Shown piece after piece: positions 29,728-40,172 of a stretch of DNA of 64,000 nucleotides; the stretch's first letter is position 1; each line of letters opens with the position of its first letter. The notes beneath the pieces were generated by a model that ran no database searches, was not told the DNA's origin, and worked only from the letters and a program-made list of their open reading frames with translations. Source of the stretch: Rhodospirillaceae bacterium (GTDB taxonomy: Bacteria; Pseudomonadota; Alphaproteobacteria; UBA6615); the NCBI GenBank assembly GCA_002724635.1, contig PBPM01000100.1, positions 1-64,000 of the forward strand. Reading direction: 5' to 3'. A program made the position numbers and the translations under genes.

Positions 29728-31006
29728 GCAGGTCAACAAACGCCGCGCGGCGCAGGTCGCGGAGATAGCGTCGCGACAGCATATCTACGCGTTCGCGTTC
29801 TATGTTGCGGCGGATCTCTTCGCGGCTTGGGCCAACATTCTCCTGACGTTCACAAACCATGAGAACTTGAACCCCGGTTTGCAGGCGGATCGGCGTGCTG
29901 GCCTTCCCTATCGGCAGCTGCGCGGCTACTGATCGGAGCTTGGGATTCAAATCCTTGAGCTGAAAGCGTGCCGGTGATGCCGGCTGCGGTGTGCCCGCCT
30001 CGGCCGCAGCGGTGGCGAAATCCTCGCATCCATTTACACTCGAAGCGATTCTCTGAGCGGTCTGTATATGCGCATCGAGCGCGCCGGGCGGAGAATCGCT
30101 GTGGGACTGCAGAATCATCTGCCGCAATGAAACCGTGCGATCATTGGGATCCGGGGGCTCGTTCGTGCGTCGGTCGATCAGGATCAAAATCTGGATGCCC
30201 TCGGGTACGTCGATTGGCTCCGATATCTCTAAGCGTTCTAGGTCGCTGATGACTCGGTCCACGGCCGGATCGAGTTCACCGGGCTGAATCCAGCCGATAT
30301 CTCCCCCCGTTGCGGCGGTCGCACTCTTGGAGAACTGCTGGGCAACGGCCCGGAAGTCGGCGCCGCTGCGCAATTGTTCGACGAGGCGTCCGGCGAGCGT
30401 TCGGATATCGGACGCGTCTGCAGGGTTATCGATCGGCAGAAGGATTTCGCCGACGCGGTATTCGGTCACCCCGGCGTTCGCCTGAATTCTCGCGACCACA
30501 TCGTCGATTTCCTCATCACCGATCTCGATCGTCGGCACGACAGTGCGCACGAGCAGCTTCTGCCACAACAGGTTCGACCGGATCTGGTCGAGAGCTGCCT
30601 CAAACGATATTCCCTGCCGCTCGATGAAGGCCTTGAAGTGTCCAGCCGGAAGGTTGTTCGCCCTCTCAATCTGCTCCATAGCGGAATCGACTTCGCGCTG
30701 CGTGATCCTGATATTCAGTCGCTATGCTTCTTGGGTCTGGAGCGCCTCGTCGATCAGCCCACGCAGGACCTGAGGGGCAATCCGTTTTTGCGTTTCGGTA
30801 TTGTTGGGCAGTCCGGCTGACGTGATGAGCAGGCGCATACGCTGTTGCACGTCGAAAATGGAGATGACCTTCTCGTTCACAACGGCGGCAATACGCTGAA
30901 TATCCTGAGAGACAGATTGAGTCGCAAAGAATGAAACTGTGACGATGCAAAAGATGGCGGTGATCGGTCGCAGTACTTTCGGGCGTTTGTGGGCGTTTGG
31001 TTTCAT
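29720..31006 (-). pseudogene. surA: surA-like periplasmic chaperone/peptidyl-prolyl isomerase gene with one in-frame TAG
   Basis: N-part MKPNAHKR...LIDEALQTQEA then TAG (30722-30724) then RLNIRITQREVDSAMEQIERANNLPAGHFKAFIERQG... in the same frame to 29720. Confidence 0.8.
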
Positions 31007-33130
31007 CTAGAATACCGAGGATTCGATTTGGCCTAAGCTCTTGAACGTAACCCGGAGTGTTAGCGATTCATCGCTAGGAATGTCCCGATCAGTCGTGAAG
31101 GTAGATCGGTATATTATTTCGAAGTTCATGCAATCGCACTCGTAGACTAGAGAACCGCCATAGGACAGCGTGCCGCCCTCGGATGTCAGGTCACGCTGGG
31201 TCTGAATCTGTGCCGACCATTGGTCCGTCAACCTGGACTTGAGTGCCGCGGTGACCTCCTCCCGATCCGCGAAACCGCTGGTTCGGTCGAAGAAGACATA
31301 GTTCAGGTCGAGGTTGAGAGCTGGAGGGCCGATGGCTGCGGAGATTTCCGTGCGTCGCGCGCGCAGGGAGTCATGGTCAAATCTGGTTTTGTAGAGGAGG
31401 CTCGTGAACTTGTTCGGCTTGATTTGGAGGCTGGCGACGATGTCCGAAAGCTGATCCTCCAGTCCTGTTCCGAGTGGATAGGGGTTGGATTCGCGGAACC
31501 GAAAAGACTGGCCAACGGTGAGGGTTGAACTGCCGCCCAATTCACCGAAAACGCCAGTTCGGAAGCCGTAGACCATCCGCTGACCGCCTTCCACCCGGTC
31601 CGTGCCAGAGAACCGGTTCGGGGCGAACAGGTTGGTTTCGTCGAACGCGATGCTTTGACTGTCCTCGTCCGGGATCTTGTCCGGGTTGCCGCCATTGGGG
31701 GCGACGATTAGCGCGAGGAGGGGCTCGAAAAGCTGGCCGTTCGGTCCGGACCGCCGAATCCAAGGGTAGCGCCAACTCAAGGTCGCCTGCGGGAAGATCC
31801 GTCCGACTACGGCGTCTTCTCGGCCCCGCGAGGTGTCAACATCGCTCACGTTATAGAGGTCGCCCTGGACGGATGCACGAAAGCTTGTGATCGATCCGAA
31901 GCTGTCGGTATTAGATATCTGCCATCCAGGGGTCAGGCTGATGCGCTGGCTGGATGCGCCCTCCTCACGAGCAAGCGCACGTAAGTTGGCATCCAAGGTC
32001 GTCATACCGCCGTAGTGGCCTGGCGGGCTGATGTAGCTGTATTCCAGATTTGGGAGCACAACCGGCGTCTCGGCTTGATCGTTACTGTCACGCAATCCCT
32101 GGAAGTATAGCCCTTCCGCAACTGCATGAGATCGCGACCCGAAGCCCTCTAGATAGAGCCTGTTGGTGAGGGTGTCGCTATTTTTGAAGTACCGGCCGAG
32201 GTAGGTATCGTCGCTAACCAGCTTGATGTCCGCGCCCCAGCGCCAAAGTTCATCGAGGGAGAAGCGCGTCTCGGAGTCGATATGGCCTCGCCACCTGTCC
32301 TTTCCGACCTGCGCATCGTCTTGCGTGAACGACAATCGTGTGCGGTTTTCGCCATCGGCGAAACGTTGTCTGTACTCGCCCGTTACGACCGGAAACTGGT
32401 CGGGCGAGAGGATTGGGTCAAATGTCAGGTCCCGGTCGTCGGCAATGACCCAGAAATATGGTAGCTGGATAGATGACCCCAACAGGCTCGATGCGCCGAA
32501 TGTGGGTGTTAGAATGCCGGATTTGCGCTCGACGGTCGGGTCGGGATGGAAGAGGAATGGCGTGTAGGCGACCGGCACGCCAAGAACCTCCAGCGTCGCA
32601 TCCCGGTAGATGACCTCCTGCACGTCGGCGTCGTGCAAGACACGGCGGGCCTTGATCTGCCAGAGAGGTTCTTCTTCGAAGCTCAGGCAGTTGCGACATG
32701 GCGAATAGACCGCGCGGCTGAGTTCAGTCTCGACGCCGCCGCGGCGCTGGGCGCTCACTGCAGCCAAACGGGAATCATCATTGAGCAGCATGCGGAAGCC
32801 GCGCAGGAAGCCTTCACGCATGTCAGCAGTTAGTTCCGCAAACTCTGCGAAAAGGATTTCGCCTGTCGGCTCGAGCAGCACGACATTTCCGGATGCCGTC
32901 ACGATATCATCGCGTTGGTTGTAGGTGACGGAGTCAGCGTTCAGGATGCGTCCTCCCTGCACTATCTCGACATTCCCGCGGGCCGTTGCTGTTCCTAGGT
33001 CCTCGTCAAACGAGAGATCATCGGCGGTCATCAGGATGGGTTCGTTCGACCCGACCTGCTGGGCGAGTGCCTCGGGTATGACCGAGGCACTCGTCAGGCA
33101 AAGAGCCAGCAATAGTGCGCGCGCCTGCAT
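31007..33130 (-). CDS. lptD: LPS assembly protein LptD
   Basis: Signal peptide, NEPILMTADDLSFDEDLGTATARGNVEIVQGGRILNADSVTYNQRDDIVTASGNV OstA domain, long beta-barrel C-domain; start overlaps lptG stop (TAATG). Confidence 0.95.
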   Translation of the reverse strand: MQARALLLALCLTSASVIPEALAQQVGSNEPILMTADDLSFDEDLGTATARGNVEIVQGGRILNADSVTYNQRDDIVTASGNVVLLEPTGEILFAEFAELTADMREGFLRGFRMLLNDDSRLAAVSAQRRGGVETELSRAVYSPCRNCLSFEEEPLWQIKARRVLHDADVQEVIYRDATLEVLGVPVAYTPFLFHPDPTVERKSGILTPTFGASSLLGSSIQLPYFWVIADDRDLTFDPILSPDQFPVVTGEYRQRFADGENRTRLSFTQDDAQVGKDRWRGHIDSETRFSLDELWRWGADIKLVSDDTYLGRYFKNSDTLTNRLYLEGFGSRSHAVAEGLYFQGLRDSNDQAETPVVLPNLEYSYISPPGHYGGMTTLDANLRALAREEGASSQRISLTPGWQISNTDSFGSITSFRASVQGDLYNVSDVDTSRGREDAVVGRIFPQATLSWRYPWIRRSGPNGQLFEPLLALIVAPNGGNPDKIPDEDSQSIAFDETNLFAPNRFSGTDRVEGGQRMVYGFRTGVFGELGGSSTLTVGQSFRFRESNPYPLGTGLEDQLSDIVASLQIKPNKFTSLLYKTRFDHDSLRARRTEISAAIGPPALNLDLNYVFFDRTSGFADREEVTAALKSRLTDQWSAQIQTQRDLTSEGGTLSYGGSLVYECDCMNFEIIYRSTFTTDRDIPSDESLTLRVTFKSLGQIESSVF

Positions 33131-34230
33131 TACCCGTCCTCTAAGTGGAGAAGCGAGGTAATTCCCGCCAGCAGGCTGACGCCGGCCGGGGTCCAGGCAG
33201 CGAGGATAATTGGCACGCTGGCGCCGAGGGCGAGTGCCTCGATGACATTCGTCAGAAGAAATAGAAAAAAGCCGGCCAGAACGCCCGCGCCGACCAGTAC
33301 GATCGTGCCGCCGCGGCGCGTCAGGCGCAGCGAGAAGGTCGCGGCAATAAGGACCATGGCCGCGAGGAGAACCGGCTGGGCGAGGAGTGCGTGCATTTGC
33401 AACTGGTGCGCCACCGGAGAGAAGCCGGTCTCTTCGAGCACCCGAATGAAACGCGGCAAGTTCCACAATGCCACCGTGTCCGGGCTGGCGGAGCTCTCCT
33501 GGATCTTGTCGGGTGTCAGGTCCGTGGCGAGGTCTTGTGATTTCACGAAAACCCCCGCGCGCCCGGGCCGCGTCAGCCATGCATCCGACAGCCGCCACCG
33601 GCCGTCTAGGAGCAGGGCGCTTTCGGCATCAATCCGTCCTATGAACTTGTCGTCATTGGCAAATTCGAAAACGATGACCTGTTCGAGGCGTAGCGCGTCG
33701 GGTTGCACCCGTGCTGCATGAATCACGGTCTGCCCGGCGCCCTCGGCGCTGTTCTGGCGCAGCCAGATGCCTTCGGCCGAGACCGCGAGCAGCGATGAAC
33801 GGCCGGTGAAGTAGCGACCCTCCAACTCCTCGAATTGAGAAAGAAGCACGGCCGACAGCGGATTGATCACCGAGATATTGATGACGCCGAGGGCGAACGC
33901 AGCGATAATCGCCGGCGCGAGGAACTGCCAGACCGACACCCCTGCTGCTCTCAGAACGACTAGCTCGTGATTTCGAGTCAGCCGCTGGAACGTGAAAATG
34001 CTACCGAACATGACGGCAAACGGTACCGCTTCCTGAGCTAGGAAGGGGGTGCGGAGCAACGCCATGCTGGTGATCACGCTGAAGGTGGCATCGTTGCGAC
34101 CGCTACCGCGCCGCAGGAGTTCGATCGCGTCGATCAGGACGATTACCGCAACGATGGTGGCGGACATGATCGCGAACCAGATTAGGAATTGCCGCAGAAT
34201 ATAAAAGGATATGGTGCGCGAGGCGATCAC
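33130..34230 (-). CDS. lptG: LPS export ABC transporter permease LptG
   Basis: YjgP/YjgQ-family: ISFYILRQFLIWFAIM, FTFQRLTRNHELVVLRAAGVSVW. Confidence 0.95.
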   Translation of the reverse strand: MIASRTISFYILRQFLIWFAIMSATIVAVIVLIDAIELLRRGSGRNDATFSVITSMALLRTPFLAQEAVPFAVMFGSIFTFQRLTRNHELVVLRAAGVSVWQFLAPAIIAAFALGVINISVINPLSAVLLSQFEELEGRYFTGRSSLLAVSAEGIWLRQNSAEGAGQTVIHAARVQPDALRLEQVIVFEFANDDKFIGRIDAESALLLDGRWRLSDAWLTRPGRAGVFVKSQDLATDLTPDKIQESSASPDTVALWNLPRFIRVLEETGFSPVAHQLQMHALLAQPVLLAAMVLIAATFSLRLTRRGGTIVLVGAGVLAGFFLFLLTNVIEALALGASVPIILAAWTPAGVSLLAGITSLLHLEDG

Positions 34231-34242
34231 GACCGGGTGCGC

Positions 34243-35361
34243 CTAAGCATCTGCGGCGGCGATCTTCGCCGCGGGACGTTGGCGCGGATTGCGCATCAGC
34301 CAGTAGATTGACAGGAGTACGGCGCCGACCGGCAGGCCATAGGTGAAGGGTATGATGACCAGCGACCGGCGGGAGATATTTGTTAACCCAAGCGCCGCGA
34401 CCTGAAACGCGAAGATCAATGCAATCGCGAGCAGGATGCGTCCTGTCTGGCCCCTACGGTTGAGGTCGCCCGAGAGCAGAACGGCTAGTGCGACCGCGGC
34501 AAAGGCAAGAATCTGCAACGGATTTGTCAGCCGCCTGTGTCCCTCGGCAATCAGCTGGGTCGCATAGGTCCGGTCGTGCAGCCCGTCTCCGGGCCAAAGT
34601 AGGGAATGCAGAAAACGCTCCTCCGGTTCGCGCCAGCGCGTGGAGATGTCAGGACCAACCAGGCTTAGATCGAGAGAGTACTGGTCGAAGTTGAAGAGCG
34701 TGAGGCGCCCGGAACCGCGATCCACTTCCTGCTGGCTGCCGTTAAATAGGACGACCCGTGTCCCTTGTGCGCCCTGATTGGCGGTTCCGCGCTCGGCCGT
34801 ATAGGTGACCGGGCGCTCCGGGTTGCGCGAATCATGCGCGAAGATGCCGCGCAATTCGCCCTCGCCCGAGCGTTCACGAACGTAGATCGTTAGCCCGTCG
34901 GCCGGCGTGTTGAAGCGCTGTTCCTGAAGCAGCACGCTGCCGTAGCTGTTGCGATAGTTGAACTGCTGCAGTTTGAAGGCGTGGTTCGTCACCGGCACCA
35001 GATAGAGCTGCAGGGCATAGCCGATGAGGACACCGATGATGCCGAGGATGAGGCCGGGTCGCGCTAGTGACAACTGGCCGATGCCGGCCGCGCGCATCAC
35101 CACCAGTTCGCTATCGTTCGCAAGCTTGTTATAGACGACGAGAATGGCAGCGAAGATGGCGATAGGTAGCACCACCGCGATGACCTTGGGCAGGTTGAGT
35201 GCGGTCATCTCGAATAGGACGGAGACCGGCAGCCCCCGGTTTACGATGAAATCGATCAGTCTGAGGCACCCGAACAGCGAGATCAGCAGGGTCAGCGCAC
35301 CCGCCACGAAGAGGGTTGCTAGCGCGAGTTGCCGGAATATGTACCCGCCGATAGACGTCAT
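34243..35361 (-). CDS. lptF: LPS export ABC transporter permease LptF
   Basis: YjgP/YjgQ-family: YIFRQLALATLFVAGALTL, VVYNKLANDSELVVMRAAGIGQL. Confidence 0.95.
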   Translation of the reverse strand: MTSIGGYIFRQLALATLFVAGALTLLISLFGCLRLIDFIVNRGLPVSVLFEMTALNLPKVIAVVLPIAIFAAILVVYNKLANDSELVVMRAAGIGQLSLARPGLILGIIGVLIGYALQLYLVPVTNHAFKLQQFNYRNSYGSVLLQEQRFNTPADGLTIYVRERSGEGELRGIFAHDSRNPERPVTYTAERGTANQGAQGTRVVLFNGSQQEVDRGSGRLTLFNFDQYSLDLSLVGPDISTRWREPEERFLHSLLWPGDGLHDRTYATQLIAEGHRRLTNPLQILAFAAVALAVLLSGDLNRRGQTGRILLAIALIFAFQVAALGLTNISRRSLVIIPFTYGLPVGAVLLSIYWLMRNPRQRPAAKIAAADA

Positions 35362-35586
35362 GGACGCTCCAAGTGTGACGTTTTCGGTGAAACGCCATCC
35401 AAGTTCCTGATTCGTAAAACAAAGACCTGCTTCACAAATCGTTTGTAACAGATCGCCGGGCCGGGAAAAACTCCCGCCGTGCTATTGGAGGTTGCCTTGC
35501 ACCCGTTGCGCGTGTGCTCTAAATCTCGACTACCTTCCGGCGGCGTGTCGGCGCCGTTTTTCTGCATCTCGAGGGATAGCCCGATC

Positions 35587-37077
35587 ATGAGAATCTCGTT
35601 TGCTGAACTGAAACTGCCCACCAGCGGCGTCCTAGTTCTTCTTGTCGATGCGGAGGTGCGCCTAAGCGTCAGTGCCAAGGCGGTCGACAAGGCTACGAAG
35701 GGTGCGCTCGCGCGTGCGCTCGACGCGGCGAAATTTGCAGGCAAGAAGGGCGAAAGTTTGTCGGTTATCGCGCCGCAGGGACGCGAGAAGCTGACGGTCT
35801 TGCTGGTGGGGGCCGGAAAGGCCAAGGACTTGGATTGCCTGCGAGCTCAGGAAATCGGCGCGCAGGTCGGCAAGGCCCTGAACGCGGTGTCCGGTTCGTC
35901 GGCCACGTTGGTCTCGGAAATGTTCGGCGCTAGGGCCGGAGGCCCCGAGCTCGCGGCTAACTTGGCGCTCGGTGCACGGCTGCGGTCATACAGCTACGAC
36001 AAGTATCTGACCAAGAGCGGCGGACGCGCCCGGTCCGACGGTATCGACCGGCTGCAGGTCATGGTGAAGGGAGCGCGCGATGCCCGGCGGCGGTATGGCG
36101 TTCTTGGGGCGGTGGCCGACGGCGTGGACGTGGCGCGCGACCTCGTTTCCGAACCGTCCAACGTCAAGTCACCCAAATGGATGGCGGCGCAGTGTCGCAA
36201 GCTCACCAAGTTGGGCGTCAAGGTCGAGGTGCTGGGCGAAGCCCAGATGCGTAAGCTGGGGATGAACGCGCTTCTGGCGGTGGGACAGGGCAGCGTGCGC
36301 GAATCCCAGCTGGTGATAATGCGCTGGAACGGCGGCGGCAAAGACGCGAAGACCGTGTCGTTCATCGGCAAGGGCGTCACATTCGATACCGGCGGTATCT
36401 CAATCAAGCCGGCCGGCGGCATGGAGGACATGATCTGGGACATGGGTGGCGCGGGCACGGTTATCGGCGCGATGCGGGCGATCGCGGGCCGCAAGGCCAA
36501 GGCCAATGTCATCGGCGTGGTCGGGCTGGTTGAGAATATGCCCGACGGTAACGCCCAGCGGCCGGGCGATATCGTCACGACCATGTCCGGCCAGACGGTC
36601 GAGGTCATCAACACCGACGCCGAGGGCCGCCTCGTTCTCGCCGATGCGCTCTGGTACACGCAAAAACGTTTCAAACCGGATGCGATGATCGACTTTGCGA
36701 CCTTGACGGGTGCAATCATGGTGGCGCTGGGGCGCGAGTATGCGGGGCTCTATGCCAGCGACGAAGAGCTAGCCAAGAACTTCGTGGCGGCAAGCCAGGA
36801 TGTGGGCGAGAAGGTTTGGCGCATGCCGCTCGATGAAGCTTATGACTTGCAGATCAATACGCCGCGCGCGGACATGAAGAATGTCGGACCGCGCTGGGGC
36901 GGCAGCATCACCGCTGCCCAGTTCTTGCAACGCTACACAAACGGCGTGCCGTGGGCGCATATAGATATCGCCGGCGTGGCCTGGTCGGACAAGGAGCAGC
37001 CCTTGATGGCACGCGGCGCAACGGGCTTCGCGGTGCGTACTCTCGACCAGTTCGTCCGCAACCATTACGAGACATAA
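35587..37077 (+). CDS. pepA: leucyl aminopeptidase
   Basis: GKGVTFDTGGISIKPAGGMEDM, NTDAEGRLVLADAL M17 signatures. Confidence 0.97.
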   Translation: MRISFAELKLPTSGVLVLLVDAEVRLSVSAKAVDKATKGALARALDAAKFAGKKGESLSVIAPQGREKLTVLLVGAGKAKDLDCLRAQEIGAQVGKALNAVSGSSATLVSEMFGARAGGPELAANLALGARLRSYSYDKYLTKSGGRARSDGIDRLQVMVKGARDARRRYGVLGAVADGVDVARDLVSEPSNVKSPKWMAAQCRKLTKLGVKVEVLGEAQMRKLGMNALLAVGQGSVRESQLVIMRWNGGGKDAKTVSFIGKGVTFDTGGISIKPAGGMEDMIWDMGGAGTVIGAMRAIAGRKAKANVIGVVGLVENMPDGNAQRPGDIVTTMSGQTVEVINTDAEGRLVLADALWYTQKRFKPDAMIDFATLTGAIMVALGREYAGLYASDEELAKNFVAASQDVGEKVWRMPLDEAYDLQINTPRADMKNVGPRWGGSITAAQFLQRYTNGVPWAHIDIAGVAWSDKEQPLMARGATGFAVRTLDQFVRNHYET

Positions 37078-37089
37078 CCTGGGCGCATC

Positions 37090-37548
37090 GTGACGGAAAT
37101 TCGCTTCTATCACCTGACGCGCCGTACCCTCGAAGAGGTGTTGCCGGTCATGCTCGAGCGCACGGTCGTGCGTGATGGGCGCCGCGCAGTAGTCATCGCC
37201 AGCTCGTCCGAGCGGGTTGAGAATCTTAGTGCGCATCTCTGGACCTATGATGACCGCGTATTCCTGCCACATGGCAGCAAGGTCGATGGGCATTCTGCGC
37301 TGCAGCCCGTCTGGCTTACCGATCAGGACGAGAACCCCAACGATGCCCGGGTGCTGTTCCTAGCCGATGGTGCGTTGACGGCTGATCCCGGTGCCTTCGA
37401 TCTGGTGTGCGAACTGTTCGACGGGCGTGACGCGGTGGCTGTTACGGCAGCCCGGCAGCGCTGGCAGGCCTACAAGGATGCTGGCCACGACCTGACCTAT
37501 TGGCAGCAAACCGATCGCGGTACCTGGGAACAGAAGGCAACCGGCTAG
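37090..37548 (+). CDS. holC: DNA polymerase III chi subunit
   Basis: IRFYHLTRRTLEEVLPVMLERTV...LWTYDDRVFLPHG; downstream of pepA. Confidence 0.9.
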   Translation: MTEIRFYHLTRRTLEEVLPVMLERTVVRDGRRAVVIASSSERVENLSAHLWTYDDRVFLPHGSKVDGHSALQPVWLTDQDENPNDARVLFLADGALTADPGAFDLVCELFDGRDAVAVTAARQRWQAYKDAGHDLTYWQQTDRGTWEQKATG

Positions 37549-37655
37549 GCGCGTTGCGCGACGGCCCCGATAGTATCTCTCCGGGAGTGCCTTGTCCGGG
37601 CGGCTTGCGCTGGATATAAGGCGCCGGTACTTCCATTCCACATCGGAGAAGACTC

Positions 37656-38078
37656 ATGGCCATTGAGCGGACTTTCTCGATTATCAAACCCGACGCGACG
37701 CGGCGGAATATCACCGGCAAGATTATTGCCAAGTTCGAGGATGCCGGACTTAGCGTGGTGGCCCAGCGCCGTATTCAGATGACCCGTGAGCAGGCCGAGT
37801 CCTTCTACGGTGTGCACCGTGAGCGTCCGTTCTTCAACGATTTGGTTGCGTTCATGACCTCCGGACCGGTCGTGGTTCAGGTGCTCGAGGGGGAGAACGC
37901 CATCGCCCGGAATCGCGAAATCATGGGTGCCACGAACCCGGCCGAGGCCGTCGAGGGCACGATCCGCAAGGAGTTCGCCGAATCCATCGAGGCAAACTCG
38001 GTGCATGGCTCGGACGCGCCGGAGACCGCGGCTGAGGAGATTGCGTTCTTTTTCGATGACAGCGAGATCGTAGGCTGA
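37656..38078 (+). CDS. ndk: nucleoside diphosphate kinase
   Basis: [28 protein letters not shown] active site. Confidence 0.98.
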   Translation: MAIERTFSIIKPDATRRNITGKIIAKFEDAGLSVVAQRRIQMTREQAESFYGVHRERPFFNDLVAFMTSGPVVVQVLEGENAIARNREIMGATNPAEAVEGTIRKEFAESIEANSVHGSDAPETAAEEIAFFFDDSEIVG

Positions 38079-38108
38079 TCGAAGCACGGTCAGCCGCCTG
38101 TCGCTTCG

Positions 38109-38234
38109 TTAAACGAGCCCCCACCACATGATGAGCAGGGCGATCACTATCGCGATCCCCGAATAGGACATCAGCTTGAGGAAGCCACCCCAGATTTTCC
38201 AGCGGCCTTCGATGTTCATGATTTCGTCGGACAT
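38109..38234 (-). CDS. aa3-type cytochrome c oxidase subunit IV-like small membrane protein (41 aa)
   Basis: Manual translation MSDEIMNIEGRWKIWGGFLKLMSYSGIAIVIALLIMWWGLV*; below the ORF-track size cutoff. Confidence 0.7.
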   Translation of the reverse strand: MSDEIMNIEGRWKIWGGFLKLMSYSGIAIVIALLIMWWGLV

Positions 38235-38322
38235 TTCTACTCGCGTGTTTTGGGATGGATCGTGGAACGAGTTTTAGCGGCGTGCGATGGGGACGTCAAA
38301 GCCTTCGATGCACGCCGTTAGT

Positions 38323-38979
38323 TCATCCGTCTGTCGCCGGATGAATCAGTGCGCTGGGTGCCGTCGTATCCGTATTGAGCACCGCGCGCTCCCCAACGAT
38401 CTCGATTCGGCCTTCAGCTAGGAGCCGCACCGCATGGGGGTAGCAACGATGCTCTGCCTCCAGTATGCGGGCGGCTAGAGACGTTTTGTTGTCATCGGGC
38501 ATCACTGGAACGGCGGCCTGCACGAGGACCGGGCCCGTGTCCATTTCCGGCCTTACGATGTGGACCGTGCAGCCGCTGATCCTTACGCCGGCCGCGATTG
38601 CTTGGTCATGGGCGTCGATGCCCTTAAATGCCGGCAGTAACGAGGGGTGAATGTTTAGGACCCGGTCGCGCCAGGTCTCCACGAACCAGCCCGACAGCAG
38701 GCGCATGAAACCAGCCAAGCAGACGAGTTCGATCTCTGCTGCCTTCAGGGTAACATCGATCTCGCGGTCGAAGCTCTCGCGGTCGTGATAGCCATCATGC
38801 TCGATGACGGTCGTTTCGATGCCGGCCTCCGCGGCGTATTCAAGACCGCCCGCGTCTGGCTTGTTCGAGACCACCAAGGCGATCTCCGCGGGAAAGTCAG
38901 GGTTGGCGCACGCTGCGATCAGAGCCTGCAGATTCGACCCCCTACCGGAGATCAGGACGCCGATCTTCGTCCGGCTCAT
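38323..38979 (-). CDS. purN: phosphoribosylglycinamide formyltransferase
   Basis: [33 protein letters not shown]. Confidence 0.97.
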   Translation of the reverse strand: MSRTKIGVLISGRGSNLQALIAACANPDFPAEIALVVSNKPDAGGLEYAAEAGIETTVIEHDGYHDRESFDREIDVTLKAAEIELVCLAGFMRLLSGWFVETWRDRVLNIHPSLLPAFKGIDAHDQAIAAGVRISGCTVHIVRPEMDTGPVLVQAAVPVMPDDNKTSLAARILEAEHRCYPHAVRLLAEGRIEIVGERAVLNTDTTAPSALIHPATDG

Positions 38980-40043
38980 ACGCCGCCGCCGAGGGCCACG
39001 TCGAGGTTGGCGACCTCGATGGCGCCGCCAGCCGCATCCGTAACGGTCCCGACGATCGCTGCTTTTTCGCCCGCGCCCGCGAGGATTTCGACGATCGCAT
39101 CAGCGTCATCCGCCGCGGCAATCGCGACCATGCCGATCCCGCAGTTGAATGTGCTTGCCATCTCAATATCGTCGACGCCACCCGCTCGGCGCAGCCAGTC
39201 GAAGACCGGCGGGGCCGTCCAGCGGGTGCCGTCCAATGACGCGCTGAGGCCCGTCGGCAGCACCCGCGGTATGTTTTCAAGTAGCCCCCCGCCGGTTATG
39301 TGCGCGAAGCCCTTCATGCCGTTCTGTTTCGCGGCGGCGAGGCAGGCATTGACGTAAATACGGGTGGGGGTCAGCAGCGCCGTACCCAGCGCGGTGTTCG
39401 GATCGAATGGCGCAGGTGCCGACAAAGCGTCGCCGGCGCGTTCGACAATCTTGCGTACCAGAGAATAGCCGTTAGAGTGTAAGCCGCTGGATGCTAAACC
39501 GATAATCGCGTCGCCGCTGGATATCGGGTGGTCATCGCGCGGAAAGCCAGTGCCGCGCTCCATGGCACCGACGGAAAAACCGGCGACGTCGAATTCGCCG
39601 CTGGCATAGAGTCCCGGCATCTCCGCCGTTTCGCCGCCGATCAGTGCGCAGTCGGCCTGCCGGCAGCCGTGTGCGATGCCCGACACCACCGCCGCCGCAA
39701 CCTCCTGGTCGAGCCCGCCCGTGGCGAAATAGTCGAGGAAGAACAGCGGTTCCGCACCCTGGACTACGAGATCGTTGACGCACATCGCCACCAGATCGAT
39801 GCCTAGCGTGTCGAATTTTCCGGTTTCAAAGGCGAGCTTTAGCTTGGTGCCGACGCCGTCAGTCGCGGCGACTAGGATCGGGTCCTCGAAGCCTGCGGCC
39901 CTTGGATCGAAAAGGCCGCCAAAGCCTCCGAGCCCGTCCATGGACCCGGGGCGCTGGGTCGCCGCGGCTAGCGGCTTGATGGTCTCGACCAGGGCGTTAC
40001 CGGCGGCAATATCGACCCCGGCATCTTTGTAGGAAAGGCCCAG
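38976..40043 (-). CDS. purM: phosphoribosylformylglycinamidine cyclo-ligase; probable CTG start
   Basis: [25 protein letters not shown]; conserved N-terminus (L)[25 protein letters not shown] extends upstream of the first ATG (39941). Confidence 0.93.
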   Translation of the reverse strand: MGLSYKDAGVDIAAGNALVETIKPLAAATQRPGSMDGLGGFGGLFDPRAAGFEDPILVAATDGVGTKLKLAFETGKFDTLGIDLVAMCVNDLVVQGAEPLFFLDYFATGGLDQEVAAAVVSGIAHGCRQADCALIGGETAEMPGLYASGEFDVAGFSVGAMERGTGFPRDDHPISSGDAIIGLASSGLHSNGYSLVRKIVERAGDALSAPAPFDPNTALGTALLTPTRIYVNACLAAAKQNGMKGFAHITGGGLLENIPRVLPTGLSASLDGTRWTAPPVFDWLRRAGGVDDIEMASTFNCGIGMVAIAAADDADAIVEILAGAGEKAAIVGTVTDAAGGAIEVANLDVALGGGV

Positions 40044-40172
40044 TTTCTGTCTCCCTCGCGCGCGTGCCGGCTATTCGTGCTATGGCATTGCCACATTCGC
40101 GGCGCGGTGTTTTGGTATGACGCCAATCGCGCTGCTACAGTCTGCAGAATAGGTGTTTCAAGGTCATTTGCA

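Noticed and set aside
30722-30724. TAG reassignment (recoded amber) to explain surA
   Set aside because: Intact genes in the window end in TAG (e.g. bamB, purF, fabD), and the divK and dprA remnants also contain TAA/TGA, so ordinary nonsense mutation or error is simpler.
38270-38330. Long-loop inverted repeat CGGCGTGC...GCACGCCG after purN
   Set aside because: 22+ nt loop and no T-tract; too weak to call a terminator.
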